The notes: generated by a model from the sequence alone, not told the origin. Positions 48,073 through 58,980 are shown, numbered from the stretch's first letter. The stretch: DNA of 64,000 bases from Ephydatia muelleri (GCA_013339895.1 JABACO010000001.1:12409735-12473734); one strand, 5' to 3'. Numbers and translations are program-made.

Positions 48073-48921
48073 TTCATTGTCATTGTGAGAAGTGAGAAGG
48101 GACATTTAGGGACTTTCCGTTCGAGTGCTCCTATGTCTGGATCTAATTGTTCACACTTGGAGAAATTGCACGCCGGGGGGTGCAACTGAAGTTTATCGAG
48201 GGTCGTCTTGTTTTATGTTCGTGAAGTGTGTGTGTTTGTGTGCGTGTGATGCGTTTAGAGAAGAGAATCAGAATGTATTTCGCGAACATAAAGTTATCTG
48301 CGGAAGCAGGCCAGATGTTTTTTATGCTAGTACATGCGTGATTGAGTATTCCAGCTGACTATTCATGTGTTAGAGTTGCCCCATGTGTTACATCTTTCTC
48401 CACCACTCTGTGGTCTGTGGTGAGTACATGATTTGGGACAGTGGTAACCATAGAGATGATAATAGAAGCTTAACACCGGATCCACGAGAACAGAGCATTT
48501 TTTAGCGTTATTTTGCGGAAGTCACTTCTACGAAAAATTTGTCGGAAAGTCTCTGAATGATATAAAACATGTCCAGTACAGTAATCCAACTCTCTGTATG
48601 ATGATTGATGCAATTTTCAGCTTCGAATGGGCTAGCCAGCATTAGTGCGAAGTGGAAGAGGTAAGAGCCGTCACCGTTAACGATGCACTTTTTTCTGGGC
48701 TGTTTTACATGCTACAAATCATTTCATTAGTTACTCTAGAAATGGAATAAGGTAATGTGATTCTAAGATCGATGCTACATTTGTGTTTTTGATCAAAATT
48801 CGTGTTTCAAGACAAGGTCCAATCTAACAGCAGTCTGGGGTGAGGCATTGCGCATGCGCAAAACCTTCCTCTCATCACTTGCACTAGGTTGCCATTATTT
48901 ACTGCGCGCGCAACGAGCATT

Positions 48922-49956
48922 TCAGGAATGACCAGTATGTATGGGACTGAAGCAATATATTAGTGCATGCGCGGTAATAGAAATGACAGACAATAAGTTG
49001 ACTACATCTACTTTACAGTAAACGTGTTCTTCAACGCGCTTAATTAGTTCTGACTTGTTACCGGATTTCTTTATGTTATAGTGGCTCAGATAAGCCTCTA
49101 GCTCAGGCTTTTTCCATGACAAAAGGTCTTTTGCAAGGTCAAGCTCCTCAAAGGACACTCTTGCAATTGCCTTCTTCTTGGTACCTTCAGATTGAGGCCT
49201 TCCACGCTTACGTTTACTAGTAGTAGAAGTTGGCATCCTGCCAATGGTTTGGTACACAGCACGAATTTTTCCTGGTAAAGGGAGCTCACTTAATTTGATG
49301 ACCTTTTGTTTCTCCATCTCTTCAAGCCTGGCAAATACACCATCAGCAGATATTTTCACATTTACTAGATCTTTGTTCTCACCAGCTTTCCAGCACTCGT
49401 TAATGATAGTTTTAACTTTGGTTGTGAGCTCTGGGTGCATATTCTTTCTGGTGTATGCCCATCCAGAATAGAAATTGGGCTCAAAAGTTGTAAATGGCAT
49501 CTCATCACCTGTGCCAATGAGGGATGCTCTGTCAATAGCACCATAAACAGTGAGGTTCATTTGTGCCAAAAGTTTATCAACATGTCTCATAGCAATACTG
49601 AGGGCATCTAGACATTGCTCTGCTCCATCACACATGTGCTTATCTAGCAACTTTTGAGACTTAAAGTGATAGTGGCACTCTGAACACTGAGGATACAAAG
49701 CTTTGATCTCCCTCAATGCCTCCTGTTCACGTTGCTGTGCCATTTTCTGCAACTCCCGCTTGCTAGTACACTTAGTTTTCTTTGTGTATCTCTTCTTTTC
49801 CATCCTCACCTTTGAGCATGCATCATTACTGTCACTATTGAGTAACACTGTTACTCCTGTGAAATTGATGCCATCCTCACCAATTGGGGTAATGAGCGAG
49901 GTGCAAGGCATGAAGGCAAATGCACACAGGCAGATGGTATTGTCTGCCCAAGACAA
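48922..49956 (-). CDS. C-terminal part of the TTAA-element protein: C2H2, AT-hook and SAP
   Basis: Frame of 344 codons, probably the end of the long element protein. There is a lysine-rich coiled region (residues 50-85), a zinc-finger-like CSECHYHFKSQKLLDKHMC (C91, C94, H107), and a central domain with NFYSGWAYTRKNMHPELTTK and NVKISADGVFARLEEMEK. Then come an AT-hook-like KRKRGRP (248-254) and a SAP-type helix-turn-helix (KKPELEAYLSHYNIKKSGNK, 282-301), both typical DNA-binding modules. The last 30 residues are hydrophobic and may be read past the natural end. The frame is uninterrupted, unlike the rest of the element. Confidence 0.7.
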   Translation of the reverse strand: MSWADNTICLCAFAFMPCTSLITPIGEDGINFTGVTVLLNSDSNDACSKVRMEKKRYTKKTKCTSKRELQKMAQQREQEALREIKALYPQCSECHYHFKSQKLLDKHMCDGAEQCLDALSIAMRHVDKLLAQMNLTVYGAIDRASLIGTGDEMPFTTFEPNFYSGWAYTRKNMHPELTTKVKTIINECWKAGENKDLVNVKISADGVFARLEEMEKQKVIKLSELPLPGKIRAVYQTIGRMPTSTTSKRKRGRPQSEGTKKKAIARVSFEELDLAKDLLSWKKPELEAYLSHYNIKKSGNKSELIKRVEEHVYCKVDVVNLLSVISITAHALIYCFSPIHTGHS

Positions 49957-50255
49957 TTGTAGAACAGAACGTTCTGCTGGTTAGAAGCACTTTTTGTGAT
50001 GTACTGGGCAACATAAAATTCTGAGATGCCCTTTATGGAAGGGCATACTGCAGATTGATATGGAGCTTTGAAGTTAGGCTTTATCAGCAGTACAGTGGTG
50101 TTTAATGGTTGACTTTTCCATCAGTGCCGCTGCAAGCTGTTTTGGTGAAGATATCTTGCGTCCTCCCTCTCCCTGTGTCAAATAAGCTTCAACTTGGGTC
50201 TTGACGCTGGTGAGAGAAGTGAGTGTCACAAACATCTTTCCCACTTTGTGATTCA

Positions 50256-51177
50256 TTATGGTAGTAAGCCACAAGTTTGAAACCAGCAACTGAGCTGACA
50301 TGAGACAAAACCACTTTGAATGATTATCTTCTTTATATGAGGAAACCGAGATCTTAAAACATGAAATGCTGCCTCAAAGCACGACAGCACCACATTTGCA
50401 TCACATTTCTGCTCTCCTTGCATAATGCAATCAATGAAGTGTAGAGTTGGTTGGTCCTTTTCATGTACACCCAAATCATCATTAGGCCCACTATTGTCAT
50501 GCTCACTTCCCTCATCCTCCGCCTCATGCTCATTTCCCACATCATGCTCACTTCCCTCATCCCACACCTCATGCCCACTTCCCTCACCCCCCACCTCATG
50601 CGCACTTCGCTCATCCTCCACCTCATGCTCACCTCCCTCATTCTCCATCTCATGCTCACCTCCCTCATTCTCCACCTCATGCTCACTTCCTTTTCCTCCA
50701 CTTCATCTCTCATCCTCCACCTCATGCTCACTTCCCTCATCCTCCACCTCATGCTCACTTTCCTCATCCTCCACCTCATGCTCACCTTCCTCATCCTCCA
50801 CCACATGCTCACTTTCCTCACCCCGGCCTCAACTCATGCTCATCAAGCTCACCCAGCAAATAACTATCACCTTCATCCAAATTGCAATCTTGTTCGATAT
50901 TCATTGCTACCATCTCATTCTGCAATCGTGCTTCCTCGGAACTGAAATCTATTTCCACATAGAGTTTGTCAGTGCATGACAATGGACTGCTGATCATTGC
51001 CCTAGTCTCTGGCTTTATGAACACTCCAGCTCCCCACTACATAATTCCTTTCTTACCGTAATAGGAGTCACCTCCCTCTCGGAATCCTTTTGCAAGGAAT
51101 TTTTGTTTGAAGTCATATACGATGTAGGTGGTGCTTGAATCCATCTCAGCTATGGCAAGTTTCATCCTATGGGCCTG
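50256..51177 (-). pseudogene. Central part of the TTAA-element protein: possible catalytic block and acidic repeats
   Basis: Between about 51,170 and 51,040 the minus strand reads LAIAEMDSSTTYIVYDFKQK, then KGFREGGDSYYGKKGIM, a TAG stop (51,039-51,041), and WGAGVFIKPETRA. An aspartate-rich block followed by GKKG is characteristic of multicopy transposase-like proteins I have seen in early-branching animals, but I cannot name the family. Downstream is an acidic minisatellite (repeats of roughly HEVEDE). The segment after it, VVLSCFEAAFHVLRSRFPHI with KIIIQSGF, resumes globular sequence. Frameshifts and stops break it. Confidence 0.55.
50490..50830 (-). repeat. Coding minisatellite (about 24-30 bp unit)
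   Basis: Variants of CCACCTCATGCTCACTTCCC repeat about a dozen times on the plus strand. On the minus strand the unit encodes acidic HEVEDEG-like peptides in one frame and Met/Arg/Trp repeats in another. Unit length varies, and length changes here probably cause some of the frame breaks of the surrounding ORF. Confidence 0.88.
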
Positions 51178-52464
51178 TTAAGAAGCTTGCATCACATGAG
51201 CCATATACCTGTATGAGCGACGCTCAAATTGGTGTATAGTTAGGAGTAGATAGGCTATTTCAGACAGCTTGGTAGGGTCCCTATCACGTTTGTTGAGGGC
51301 TACATGCCTCAGCTTGTAAAAGAAGAGGAAGGGACTTCTGCAGGCATTACACTCAAGGTGACCACCAGCCTTTGGGTTAATGTTAGGCTTCCTGTGAGAT
51401 GTCAAGTCCAGTGAGAGTACAGGTGAGTGTGTTGTAGCACTATTGCTGTTCTCCACCACAGATCCCTTATCTGAGCACAACAGCTGAGCTGGCCACTGAT
51501 CATCCTTACTATGGCCTCCTGTATACCTGGATCATCCAATTTGTCAGGCTGCGATACCAATTCTTCCAGCTCCTGATATGCTCTGAGCTGCTGAACTTCA
51601 TGTTCTTGAGGTTGATGGGAGTAGTCACATTGATCTTCTGTGTCCTCAGATGCCTTCACACCTTTCCTTGCATGTAATGCATACCCATAGCTAAGAAACG
51701 TGTACACATCAGTTCGGAGACCACGCAGCTCATTATGCAAGGTGTGGTCCACATCGGATAGAGGTGCAAGCACGTCAATCAACTTGTCCACAATGGTGAA
51801 ATTGTCTATGTGGAAGTTCACTTTTATATAATCTATCCCTGCACGGGCTTCTTGTTGCTTTCCACCTCCAGTTATATGTTTGGCTATGGTAAAACATTGA
51901 CCTTCCAATTGGTGGCTGACCAGGCATGGCGTCCTCTTGCTTTGCAATGTAACCTGCATACATTGTTGCAATGTCACTCTTCAACACAATGGACCTCATA
52001 GCAAACACATTCTTGAGCTCTTCCCACTTTTCTTTTCTGTTTGGTGTACGCTTTTTAGCTTCCCATGCTAACCGGCCAATATTTTCATAGATGAAGTTCA
52101 CAGCAAATTCAATAACATCCTTAGGCACTAGAGGTTGTATTTTGCTGAATTGTTGGATATTCATACCATGAGATAGGTACAGCTTGTCAATCTTAGCCTG
52201 GAACATCACCCGAGCAGCATGGTCTTTGCTGAGTGATAGCAACGATGCCACGTATGCAATGGGAACATCAACAAAAGAAACAAGAAGCCTCCTAGCATTG
52301 TTGGATTTCAGTTGCTTCTTCTCTGCCTTTAGTATGTCCCTGATAGTGGTTGGTATTGTGACTGTCTTTAGGCTGAACATCCTTGAACAGAAGTTAAAAA
52401 GGTCCTCTAAGCTTGGCCCAAGGAGTTCCATGACCAAGACGTTGCATTTTCCCACTCGAGACAA
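51178..52464 (-). pseudogene. N-terminal part of the TTAA-element protein, beginning with a casein kinase 1 fragment
   Basis: Residues 8-35 (52,360-52,443) read [18 protein letters not shown] followed by [10 protein letters not shown]. This is the conserved hinge and following helix of casein kinase 1. The kinase homology stops abruptly; the next sequence ([19 protein letters not shown]) is unrelated and continues as the element protein. After a frame change near 51,890 it runs [34 protein letters not shown], and after another frame change CNACRSPFLFFYKLRH and HQFERRSYRYMAHVMQAS. There is no kinase ATP loop or catalytic loop, so this is not a kinase. Confidence 0.7.
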
Positions 52465-52796
52465 CCGAGATTTTGGAAACCGCGACTGTTCAAACGAACG
52501 CAGGTTGCTGCATACTTTATATGGGCGATTGAAGATAGCAACAGAAGACTCAGGGAGAGTTGGGCTCTCGGAATATTTGTGTTAAAATGGAAAAAACACT
52601 TTTCCGACTAATTTTCCAAAAAGGGTGTTCCACAAAAAAAGATCTATTCTCGTGGATCCGGTGTTAAAATATTTCCCATCCCTGTCTCATACCTCCACCC
52701 CAACTCAACTTCCCTCCCTCACCTGTAGGTGTTTGTGTGAGTATCTTAGTGATGAGTTGTATTATGTGTACAGAAATGATCATGTTTTCATCTCAG

Positions 52797-52895
52797 GATG
52801 GACGGTCATCACTGATGTTTGCATCTCAGAATGGACACAATGAATTAGTGAGGATTTTGTTATCAGCCGGTGCCAAAGTTGATTTACAGAATAAG
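52797..52895 (+). CDS. Ankyrin exon 11 of gene 1
   Basis: 99 bp, acceptor TTTTCATCTCAG (slightly shortened compared with its sisters), donor GTAAGT. It encodes DGRSSLMFASQNGHNELV then RILLSAGAKVDLQNK. Confidence 0.92.
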
Positions 52896-54160
52896 GTAAG
52901 TAATACCAGCTCATCCCAAGGCCCTAGGGCCCTGATGTGCTGTTGTACAGTTGACTAGAAGGATATGTGCATACAATTTTAATGGAGATTATGGGACTTG
53001 TGTGGGTTTGTAGTGACAAGTACAGTATTTAGTGCTATTATTAATAGTATGGATAGACATTGGGAGATGGAACATTGTAGATGTTCTATGAACTATGTTC
53101 ACCAGTACAGGGTGTCCCACATTTTTGAAATGCCTAGCATGAAATACTGCAAAGTAGTGATGCGCAAATGTATTTATTAAATTCTTGAATCATGGGGAAC
53201 CTCGGGTTTTTATATTTATTTTCTACGTTTTAATAAGTGTTGAAAATCTGTTCAATCTTTACAATTATAATTGAAACAATGTATTTTAATGTGTAGTTCA
53301 CTTTTATTTCGAACTATTAAGATATATTTCACTTCACTAAATTGTGTCATAATATTAATTGAATTGCATCAACATTGTTAAGTACACATTAATTTATTTC
53401 AACTTAACAGGTAAGTAATTCAAAGTGGAGTATTATGTGTACAATGCTGTTGCCAATTATGTAAGACGCTATTAGAGTTGGTGGAGCGCTCTTTATTCTT
53501 CAACAGTTAACAATGCCATGAAAATCGTGTGCCCTAAATGGAGAAACATATAACCAAAATAACAACAGTATTGTACCATTTATGCTGACAAACCAAACAA
53601 ACTGTCTCATGAACAGATCCAGGTATTATTGTGTACTCATAGTCATTTTTGTGAGATGTGTTAAGAGACATTTAGGTAGTTTTCCTTCAAGTCCCCCTAT
53701 GTCTGGATCTATTTCTTCACCCTTGGGGAAATTGCTACAATTTATCCAGTGTCGTTTTTTTTGAAGTGTATCTGTGCGAGTATTATGTTTGGAGAATAGG
53801 ATCAAAGTGTATCAATGCACACCATGTAGTTACCCAGCGAAGCAGGTCAGACGTTGTATATTACTAGTACATGCATGAATGAGTATTCCAGCTGGTTATA
53901 AATGTGTTAGGGTCTCCCGTGCATTATATCTTTCTCCATCACTCTGTGGTCTGTGGCCATGGTGTGTGCATGATTTGGGACAGTGGTAACCGGAGATTAT
54001 AACAGAAGCTTGAATTCTGACCTATCTCTGTTGCATGTCTCTTCCCCATCTCAACTTCCCTCCCTTGCCTACATGTGTTTGTGTGTCCCCTCTGTGAGAA
54101 TCTTAGTGACGGGTTGTGTTACGTATATATACAGCTATAATCATGTTGTCATCTCCTCAG

Positions 54161-54259
54161 TATGGTTGGTCATCACTGATGTTTGCATCTCAGAATGGAC
54201 ACAATGAGATTGTGAGGATTTTGTTATCAGCCAGTGCCAAAGTTGATTTACAGAATAAA
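54161..54259 (+). CDS. Ankyrin exon 12 of gene 1
   Basis: 99 bp, acceptor ATCTCCTCAG, donor GTAAGT. It encodes YGWSSLMFASQNGHNEIV then RILLSASAKVDLQNK; the conserved SAGA is SASA here. Confidence 0.92.
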
Positions 54260-55718
54260 GTAAGTACTACCAGCTTATTCCATAGCTGTATGGTGGTGAC
54301 TTGTGCCCTGATGTGATGTTGTACTGTAGACTAGAAGGATGTGTACACTATTCTTGTGGAGAGTTTGGGAGGTGTTACACTTGTGAGGGTTTGTAGTGAC
54401 ATGAATTAGTGTTTGTGTGATGTGTAGAGTGCTCTTTGTATTGATAGACATTGAGAAAGGAAATATTGTTGGCAATCTATGAGCATGTACTTTAGGTAAC
54501 TATTGTTACATCTACCGGGTGTCCCATGTTTTTGAAAAACACCAAAATATGCTACTCAGTATTAAAATAGGTTAAGAAGGTAACCATGTAATAATCCATT
54601 TAGTAAAAGTTTGAAATAACTATTGTTACTAGACTTGAATGACTTTGATATTAAAAACAATCTTTTTCCCAGTTACATGAAATGTGTGTCAGAAAAATGG
54701 AGGTAGCATGAAAAAAAAAAAAAACTAGTGATGTGAACATATTGTTATTATAATCTTGAAATATGGGGAAGCTGATTTGGGTTTTTACATTAAGTTGCTA
54801 TGTTCTAATGACTTTTGAAATTTTGTTCACATTTTACCATTTCTATTTAAACAAATGTGTTTGAATTTGTGGTTACACACACTTTTACCTGGAATGTTGA
54901 TGTGCAGTATATGGATTACACTTCCCTTGATTTTGTAGAATAAAGCAGTTTTGTAATATTAATTGCATTCCATCAATGTTATTTACACATTACTTGAAAT
55001 TTCAACTGTACATTAACAACACGATGATAATTGTGTGCCCTAAATGGATAAACATGTACTCGAAATAACCAATAGAGTGCAACAGTTTTGGTCACAAAAC
55101 CTTCAGAAAAAACAATTAAACCTTCTCTTGAACGGATCCAGGTATTATTTTACTTATTGTTATTGTGAGATGTGAGAAGTGACATTTCGGCATTTTCTTT
55201 TCAAGTCCTATGTCTGGTCTTTTTGTTCACTATTGGGGAAATTGTATGTCGGGGGGAACAACTGAAGCCCATCCAGGGTCATCTTGTTTGATTTAAGTGA
55301 AGTGTGTGTGGGTGTGTGTGTGTGTGTGCATGTGTGTGTGTGTGTGTGATGTGTTTGAAGATGAGGATCAGAATGAATTTATGTGACCATGTAGTTATCC
55401 TGGGAAGCAGGTCAGATGCTATGTATAGCTACTGCATGTATGAATGAGTATTCTGGCTGACTATTCATTTGTTAGGATTACCCTGTGTGTTACATCTTCC
55501 TCCATCACTCTGTGGTCTATTTTGAGTACATGGTTTTGGATAGTGGTAACCATGGAGATGTAATTAGAAACTGCGATAAAATATTTTCCATCCCTGATTT
55601 CATGCTTCCTGCCCATCTCAACTCTCTCCTTCACCTAAAGGATTTTTGTGTGTCCACTGAAGCTATCTAAATTATGAGTTATTTTTGTAGAGCCATGATC
55701 ATGTGTTCATCTCTTCAG

Positions 55719-55817
55719 AATGGACAGTCATCGCTGATTTTAGCATTTCAGAATGGACACATTGAGGTTGTGAATATGTTGATTTCAGCCGGTGCCAAAG
55801 TTGATTTACCAAATAAG
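55719..55817 (+). CDS. Ankyrin exon 13 of gene 1 (last recognised)
   Basis: 99 bp, acceptor ATCTCTTCAG, donor GTAAGA. It encodes NGQSSLILAFQNGHIEVV then NMLISAGAKVDLPNK. Because it still ends in a splice donor, at least one further exon should follow; I did not find it before 57.3 kb. Confidence 0.9.
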
Positions 55818-57327
55818 GTAAGAACTACCAACCCATTCTGAGGCCCTATTGGTGACTTGTGCTCTTATTGTTACTTGATTTGAATGACTTTGATATTTAG
55901 TACAATGTTATTCCAGTTATATGAAATATCTGTATGAAAAATGGAGGTAGCATGTAATGCTGCAAATTAATATATGTAGTTATTTAAATCTTGAAATATG
56001 TGAAACTCATATCTTGAATTGGTTTTTTTATATTTGTTTTCTACGTTTAAATATGTGTTGAAAATCTGTTCAAATTTTACCATTGTTATTGAAGCAATGT
56101 ATTTGAATGCATAGTAAAACACACTTTCATTTGGAACTATTAAATGTGATATGTGCATTTGACTTCAATAGATTTTGATTAATAAAGTATCATAAAATTA
56201 ATTGCATTGCATCCATTTACTTCAAATTTCAACCTAACAGCTAACTAACTGTTATATGTCTACACAGCCATTGCTAATTATATAAGAAACTATTAGAGTG
56301 GGTGGAGCACTCTGTATTCTACAATAGTTAACAATGCCATGAAAATCGTGTGCTCTGAATGGAGGGAGAAACATGTAACCGAAATAACCAAAGCAGTGCA
56401 CCATTTTTGCTCATAGTGCCGCTCACACTTTCTCATGAACAGATCCACGTTTTATTGTGTACTCACAGTCATTGTGAGATGTGACAAAAGACATGTAGGG
56501 GCTTTCCCCCTCCTAAGTCCTTGTATGTCTTAATATATTTGTTCACTCCTGAGGAAATTGCACGTCATCGGTACAACTGAAGCTTACCCAGTGTATTCCT
56601 TTTTGCTTTTTGTGAATTGGTGTGTGTCTGTGTGTGTGATGCGTTTGGAGAAGTGGATCAAAATGTATTAATGCACACCACGTAGTTACCCAGGGAAGCA
56701 TGTCAATAGACTAGGCTAGTTTTTAACACGCTCCGTATTCATTAAGTGTTGTTCAAATTGTATACAGTTTTCTGCCCACAATTTATGACTTTAAAACGCT
56801 GTGTCCCATCAAAGGTAAGTAATGTCTCCTCTAGATAATTGATCCTTTTACCTTTCTACAAACCTTCATGAAGATATGATGAAGCGCCAGGTACCTTCTA
56901 CGATGCGCCAGTTACTGAACATCGTTGGACTGATACATCCAATGGTACTATACACCATGATCTAAAAAAAAACATCTTAGATCGTTTGAATCACTAAATA
57001 TGTCGGAATTCCTATCTGAGACTGAATTTTCAGGTTCAAAACATTAGGGTATCTTCAGGCAACGTATCTTGGCTTACAACTCAAAAAAGCATTGGACTTA
57101 AGAGCTCATTTTTGTTGTATAGATAGCTCATCATAGTATTTTTATATGTGGAGTGTTTCAACTCATAACTCCACTTTGTTTTGAAGTTAGATTTGTTTTT
57201 ATAAGGTTTTTGATATGAGTGCTGCTTAGGCCGACTTAAGAGATGACAATCATTTCGGACTACTAAAGTAACCATATACATTTTAATAATTTGCTAACCA
57301 TACTACATATTGCCTTAGGATTCTTAA
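55818..57327 (+). other. Intron or 3' region of ankyrin gene 1
   Basis: Up to about 56,700 this is recognisable repeated intron sequence. From 56,705 to 57,323 it is unique and holds no frame I recognise; a terminal exon could be here. Confidence 0.45.
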
Positions 57328-57539
57328 AGGGGAACTGTCATGACTTTTTTACTTTGTAATTTTATTTGGTCAATATGAAGTATCGATCAGCTCAGGTTGT
57401 ATGTAGATTATAAATTTCAACGTCTCAGTATGCTCTGATGTTAAGATATATTGGTTTAAAGTTGAAAATAATGGGCGCCATGATAAATTAAAGTTAAGGA
57501 CCGCGTGACGTCACTGGTCTCCAATACGATGAGCGATTC

Positions 57540-58500
57540 AGATTGTGGAGGCCACAGAGGGTGAGCCTTTGGGTCTACTACCATACCGTCTTGAGCCAAC
57601 AAGTCATGAGTCCGACACCTCCAGCGAGAGTGATAGTGACAGTGTTTTACCAGCCGACCTTGCTGCAGTGGCGTAGTGTGAGTGTTGTGCGCCCGGGGAT
57701 ATAATGCACTAATGGCGCCCGCACGGGGGGGGGGGGGGGGGGGGGGGGGGGGGTGCTGTCGGCTTGTGGCCCGGGCCCGATAGAGGGGGGGGGGGGGGGG
57801 GGGTATCTAGCGGAAAAGAAAAAGAGGGAAGGGGAGGAGCCTTATATTATATATTATATGAACGGGTTTACAACTGCCCCATGTATCTGCCCATGCGTTT
57901 GTGTGTTCTCGTTGACGCGATAATAATTTATCTCTCGTCTATTTCGGCGCCCCCTCAACCCTGCGCCCGGGGACATATGTCCCCCCTGCCCCCCCCCCCC
58001 CCCTCGCTACGCCACTGCCTTGCTGCACTTACGCGTATTGGTAACACAGCTTGGTGCTCGTGTACCAAGTGCGCTGCTCTCCCAACCGAACGCGAGTGTT
58101 GCTGTTGTAGGGACTGGCACACATAAGGCACCTTTTTAGTGATGTGGAGCCAGTGGAGGGTCTCCAATGCATCACAGATCATCCTGAGTTTGTTGGAGCA
58201 TGCCTCAATCTACTAACGTTGCGCATCGCCTTGGTAGGTATGATGGCGACAAGAGGGGATCCTAGGTAACAGGACATTGTGTTACGCGAACTGCACTTGT
58301 AACTGTCTTATTATAAATGCAACGTACATATACACATGCGCATGCCATGTACACATGGTTTTCTACATATAGGTTATATCGTCACGCAGCGTATCGACAG
58401 TTTATATGGTGGACTTTCAATATCCGATTGGGCAGAAGAGTTAGATACATACAAGAGCGTTTGCGTCATTTATGGAGATATCCGTCAAATGGGGCACGCA
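57540..58500 (+). pseudogene. P2X7-type intracellular (ballast) domain gene, interrupted
   Basis: An acidic/serine N-terminus (LLPYRLEPTSHESDTSSESD, from about 57,575) is cut by a hAT MITE. It resumes beyond it as RIGNTAWCSCTKCAALPTER then ECCCCRDW (58,034-58,117), in another frame EGLQCITDHPEFVGACLNL (58,153-58,209), and in a third YRQFIWWTFNIRLGRRVRY (58,391-58,447). These are the zinc-binding cysteine cluster, the middle 'C-T-HP-F' block and the aromatic 'YRQ..W' block of the P2X7 intracellular domain, in the right order. No P2X channel part is present. The frame is continuous across the MITE once the 8-bp duplication is removed; two further frame changes (58.12 and 58.25-58.39 kb) could be indels or introns. 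Confidence 0.82.
57666..58017. mobile_element. hAT-type MITE inside the ballast-domain gene
   Basis: TIRs CAGTGGCGTAGTGTG and (reverse-complemented) CAGTGGCGTAGCGAG, with a perfect 8-bp duplication CCTTGCTG (57,658-57,665 and 58,018-58,025). 352 bp with three long G/C homopolymers. Same family as 27,302-27,790 by its TIR. Confidence 0.95.
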
Positions 58501-58511
58501 CAAGTAACCAC

Positions 58512-58805
58512 CAGCCCCGGATCTATGAATGAACCAATTCGTCACTCACATGCACGCATTCTCTACTAAAACACAAGGAAAAACACGACAAGCGGGTCCA
58601 CTCCGCACCTGCCCTGTCGTGCTCCACCGCTTCGTTGACATTTGTCCGTACAACTGAGTAATCGGGACTTTTAAGTATGGCGCAACACGTAATCTGTAGA
58701 TCTTTGTCGTCGGGAAGGGGGGGGGGGGGGGGGGGGCGGCATTTCATACGCGATGGGGGTGGGCGGCCGCCGCCCCCCCCCAAGGCTATGCTGGATCCGG
58801 GGCTG
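58512..58805. mobile_element. hAT-type MITE between the ballast and THAP parts
   Basis: TIRs CAGCCCCGGATCTA and (reverse-complemented) CAGCCCCGGATCCA, with a perfect 8-bp duplication GTAACCAC (58,504-58,511 and 58,806-58,813). 294 bp with G and C runs inside the right end. Its TIR resembles that of 9,724-10,211 (CAGGGGCGGATCCA) more than the CAGTGGCGTAG type. Confidence 0.95.
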
Positions 58806-58884
58806 GTAACCACTGAAACGAGCGATCGATATTACCGGTATCACACATGTCGTATGCTAGTTGAAAAGCATGACAACAATTTAC

Positions 58885-58980
58885 CTGATGAAGCAGAGAT
58901 GGGTTTTTTGGGGGCAAACTAACAACCTTTGGGCACTTATTATCACGATTCATACACCCCTTGGCAATGCAGTGAGGCAT
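58885..58980 (-). CDS. THAP zinc-finger first exon
   Basis: On the minus strand an ATG at 58,980 begins MPHCIAKGCMNRDNK, followed by VSLPPKNPSLLHQ and a splice donor GTAAAT at 58,884. MP-C-A-GC-NR with a following LPKNP-LL is the N-terminal half of a THAP C2CH DNA-binding domain. The second half would lie on a later exon, now missing or destroyed. THAP domains occur in Kolobok and P-type transposases, which fits the TTAA-flanked host element. An over-read past the donor gives spurious residues. Confidence 0.72.

Larger units (their letters stand above)
48474..52663 (-). mobile_element. TTAA-flanked DNA transposon (Kolobok- or piggyBac-like)
   Basis: TIRs CACCGGATCCACGAGAA at both ends, flanked by TTAA (48,470-48,473; 52,664-52,667). 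The surrounding intron is continuous when the 4,190 bp are removed, matching the undisturbed intron at 38,058-38,100. TTAA duplication is shared by piggyBac and Kolobok; the C2H2/SAP-containing protein is not a piggyBac transposase, so Kolobok or an unnamed TTAA family is more likely. One long minus-strand protein appears to run from 52,464 to 48,922 through several frame changes. Confidence 0.9.
26940..55817 (+). other. Ankyrin-repeat gene 1 (multi-exon locus, partial model)
   Basis: Fourteen exons between 27,852 and 55,817 each encode one ankyrin repeat of 33 residues, all 99 bp, all phase 0, each preceded by CAG or TAG and nearly all followed by GTAAG-type donors. Joined, they give a 462-residue ankyrin solenoid, a protein-binding scaffold. 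The introns are homologous to one another (blocks such as GGGTGTCCCACATTTTTGG, CATTGTGAGATGTGA and GGTAACCATGGAGAT recur), so the array grew by duplication of exon-intron units. Amino-terminal exon(s), any effector domain and the 3' end were not identified; 55,818-56,700 is still intron-like. No signal peptide or membrane segment is seen in the exons. Confidence 0.8.

Noticed and set aside
50354..50979. Met/Arg/Trp and Ser/Leu-rich repeat frames on either strand
   Set aside because: Alternative-frame translations of the acidic coding minisatellite.
52360..52464. A casein kinase 1 gene
   Set aside because: Only 28 residues match; there is no ATP loop, catalytic loop or activation segment, and the piece lies within transposon ends.
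57540..58500. A P2X receptor channel gene
   Set aside because: Only the intracellular ballast-like domain is seen; there is no extracellular or transmembrane part.
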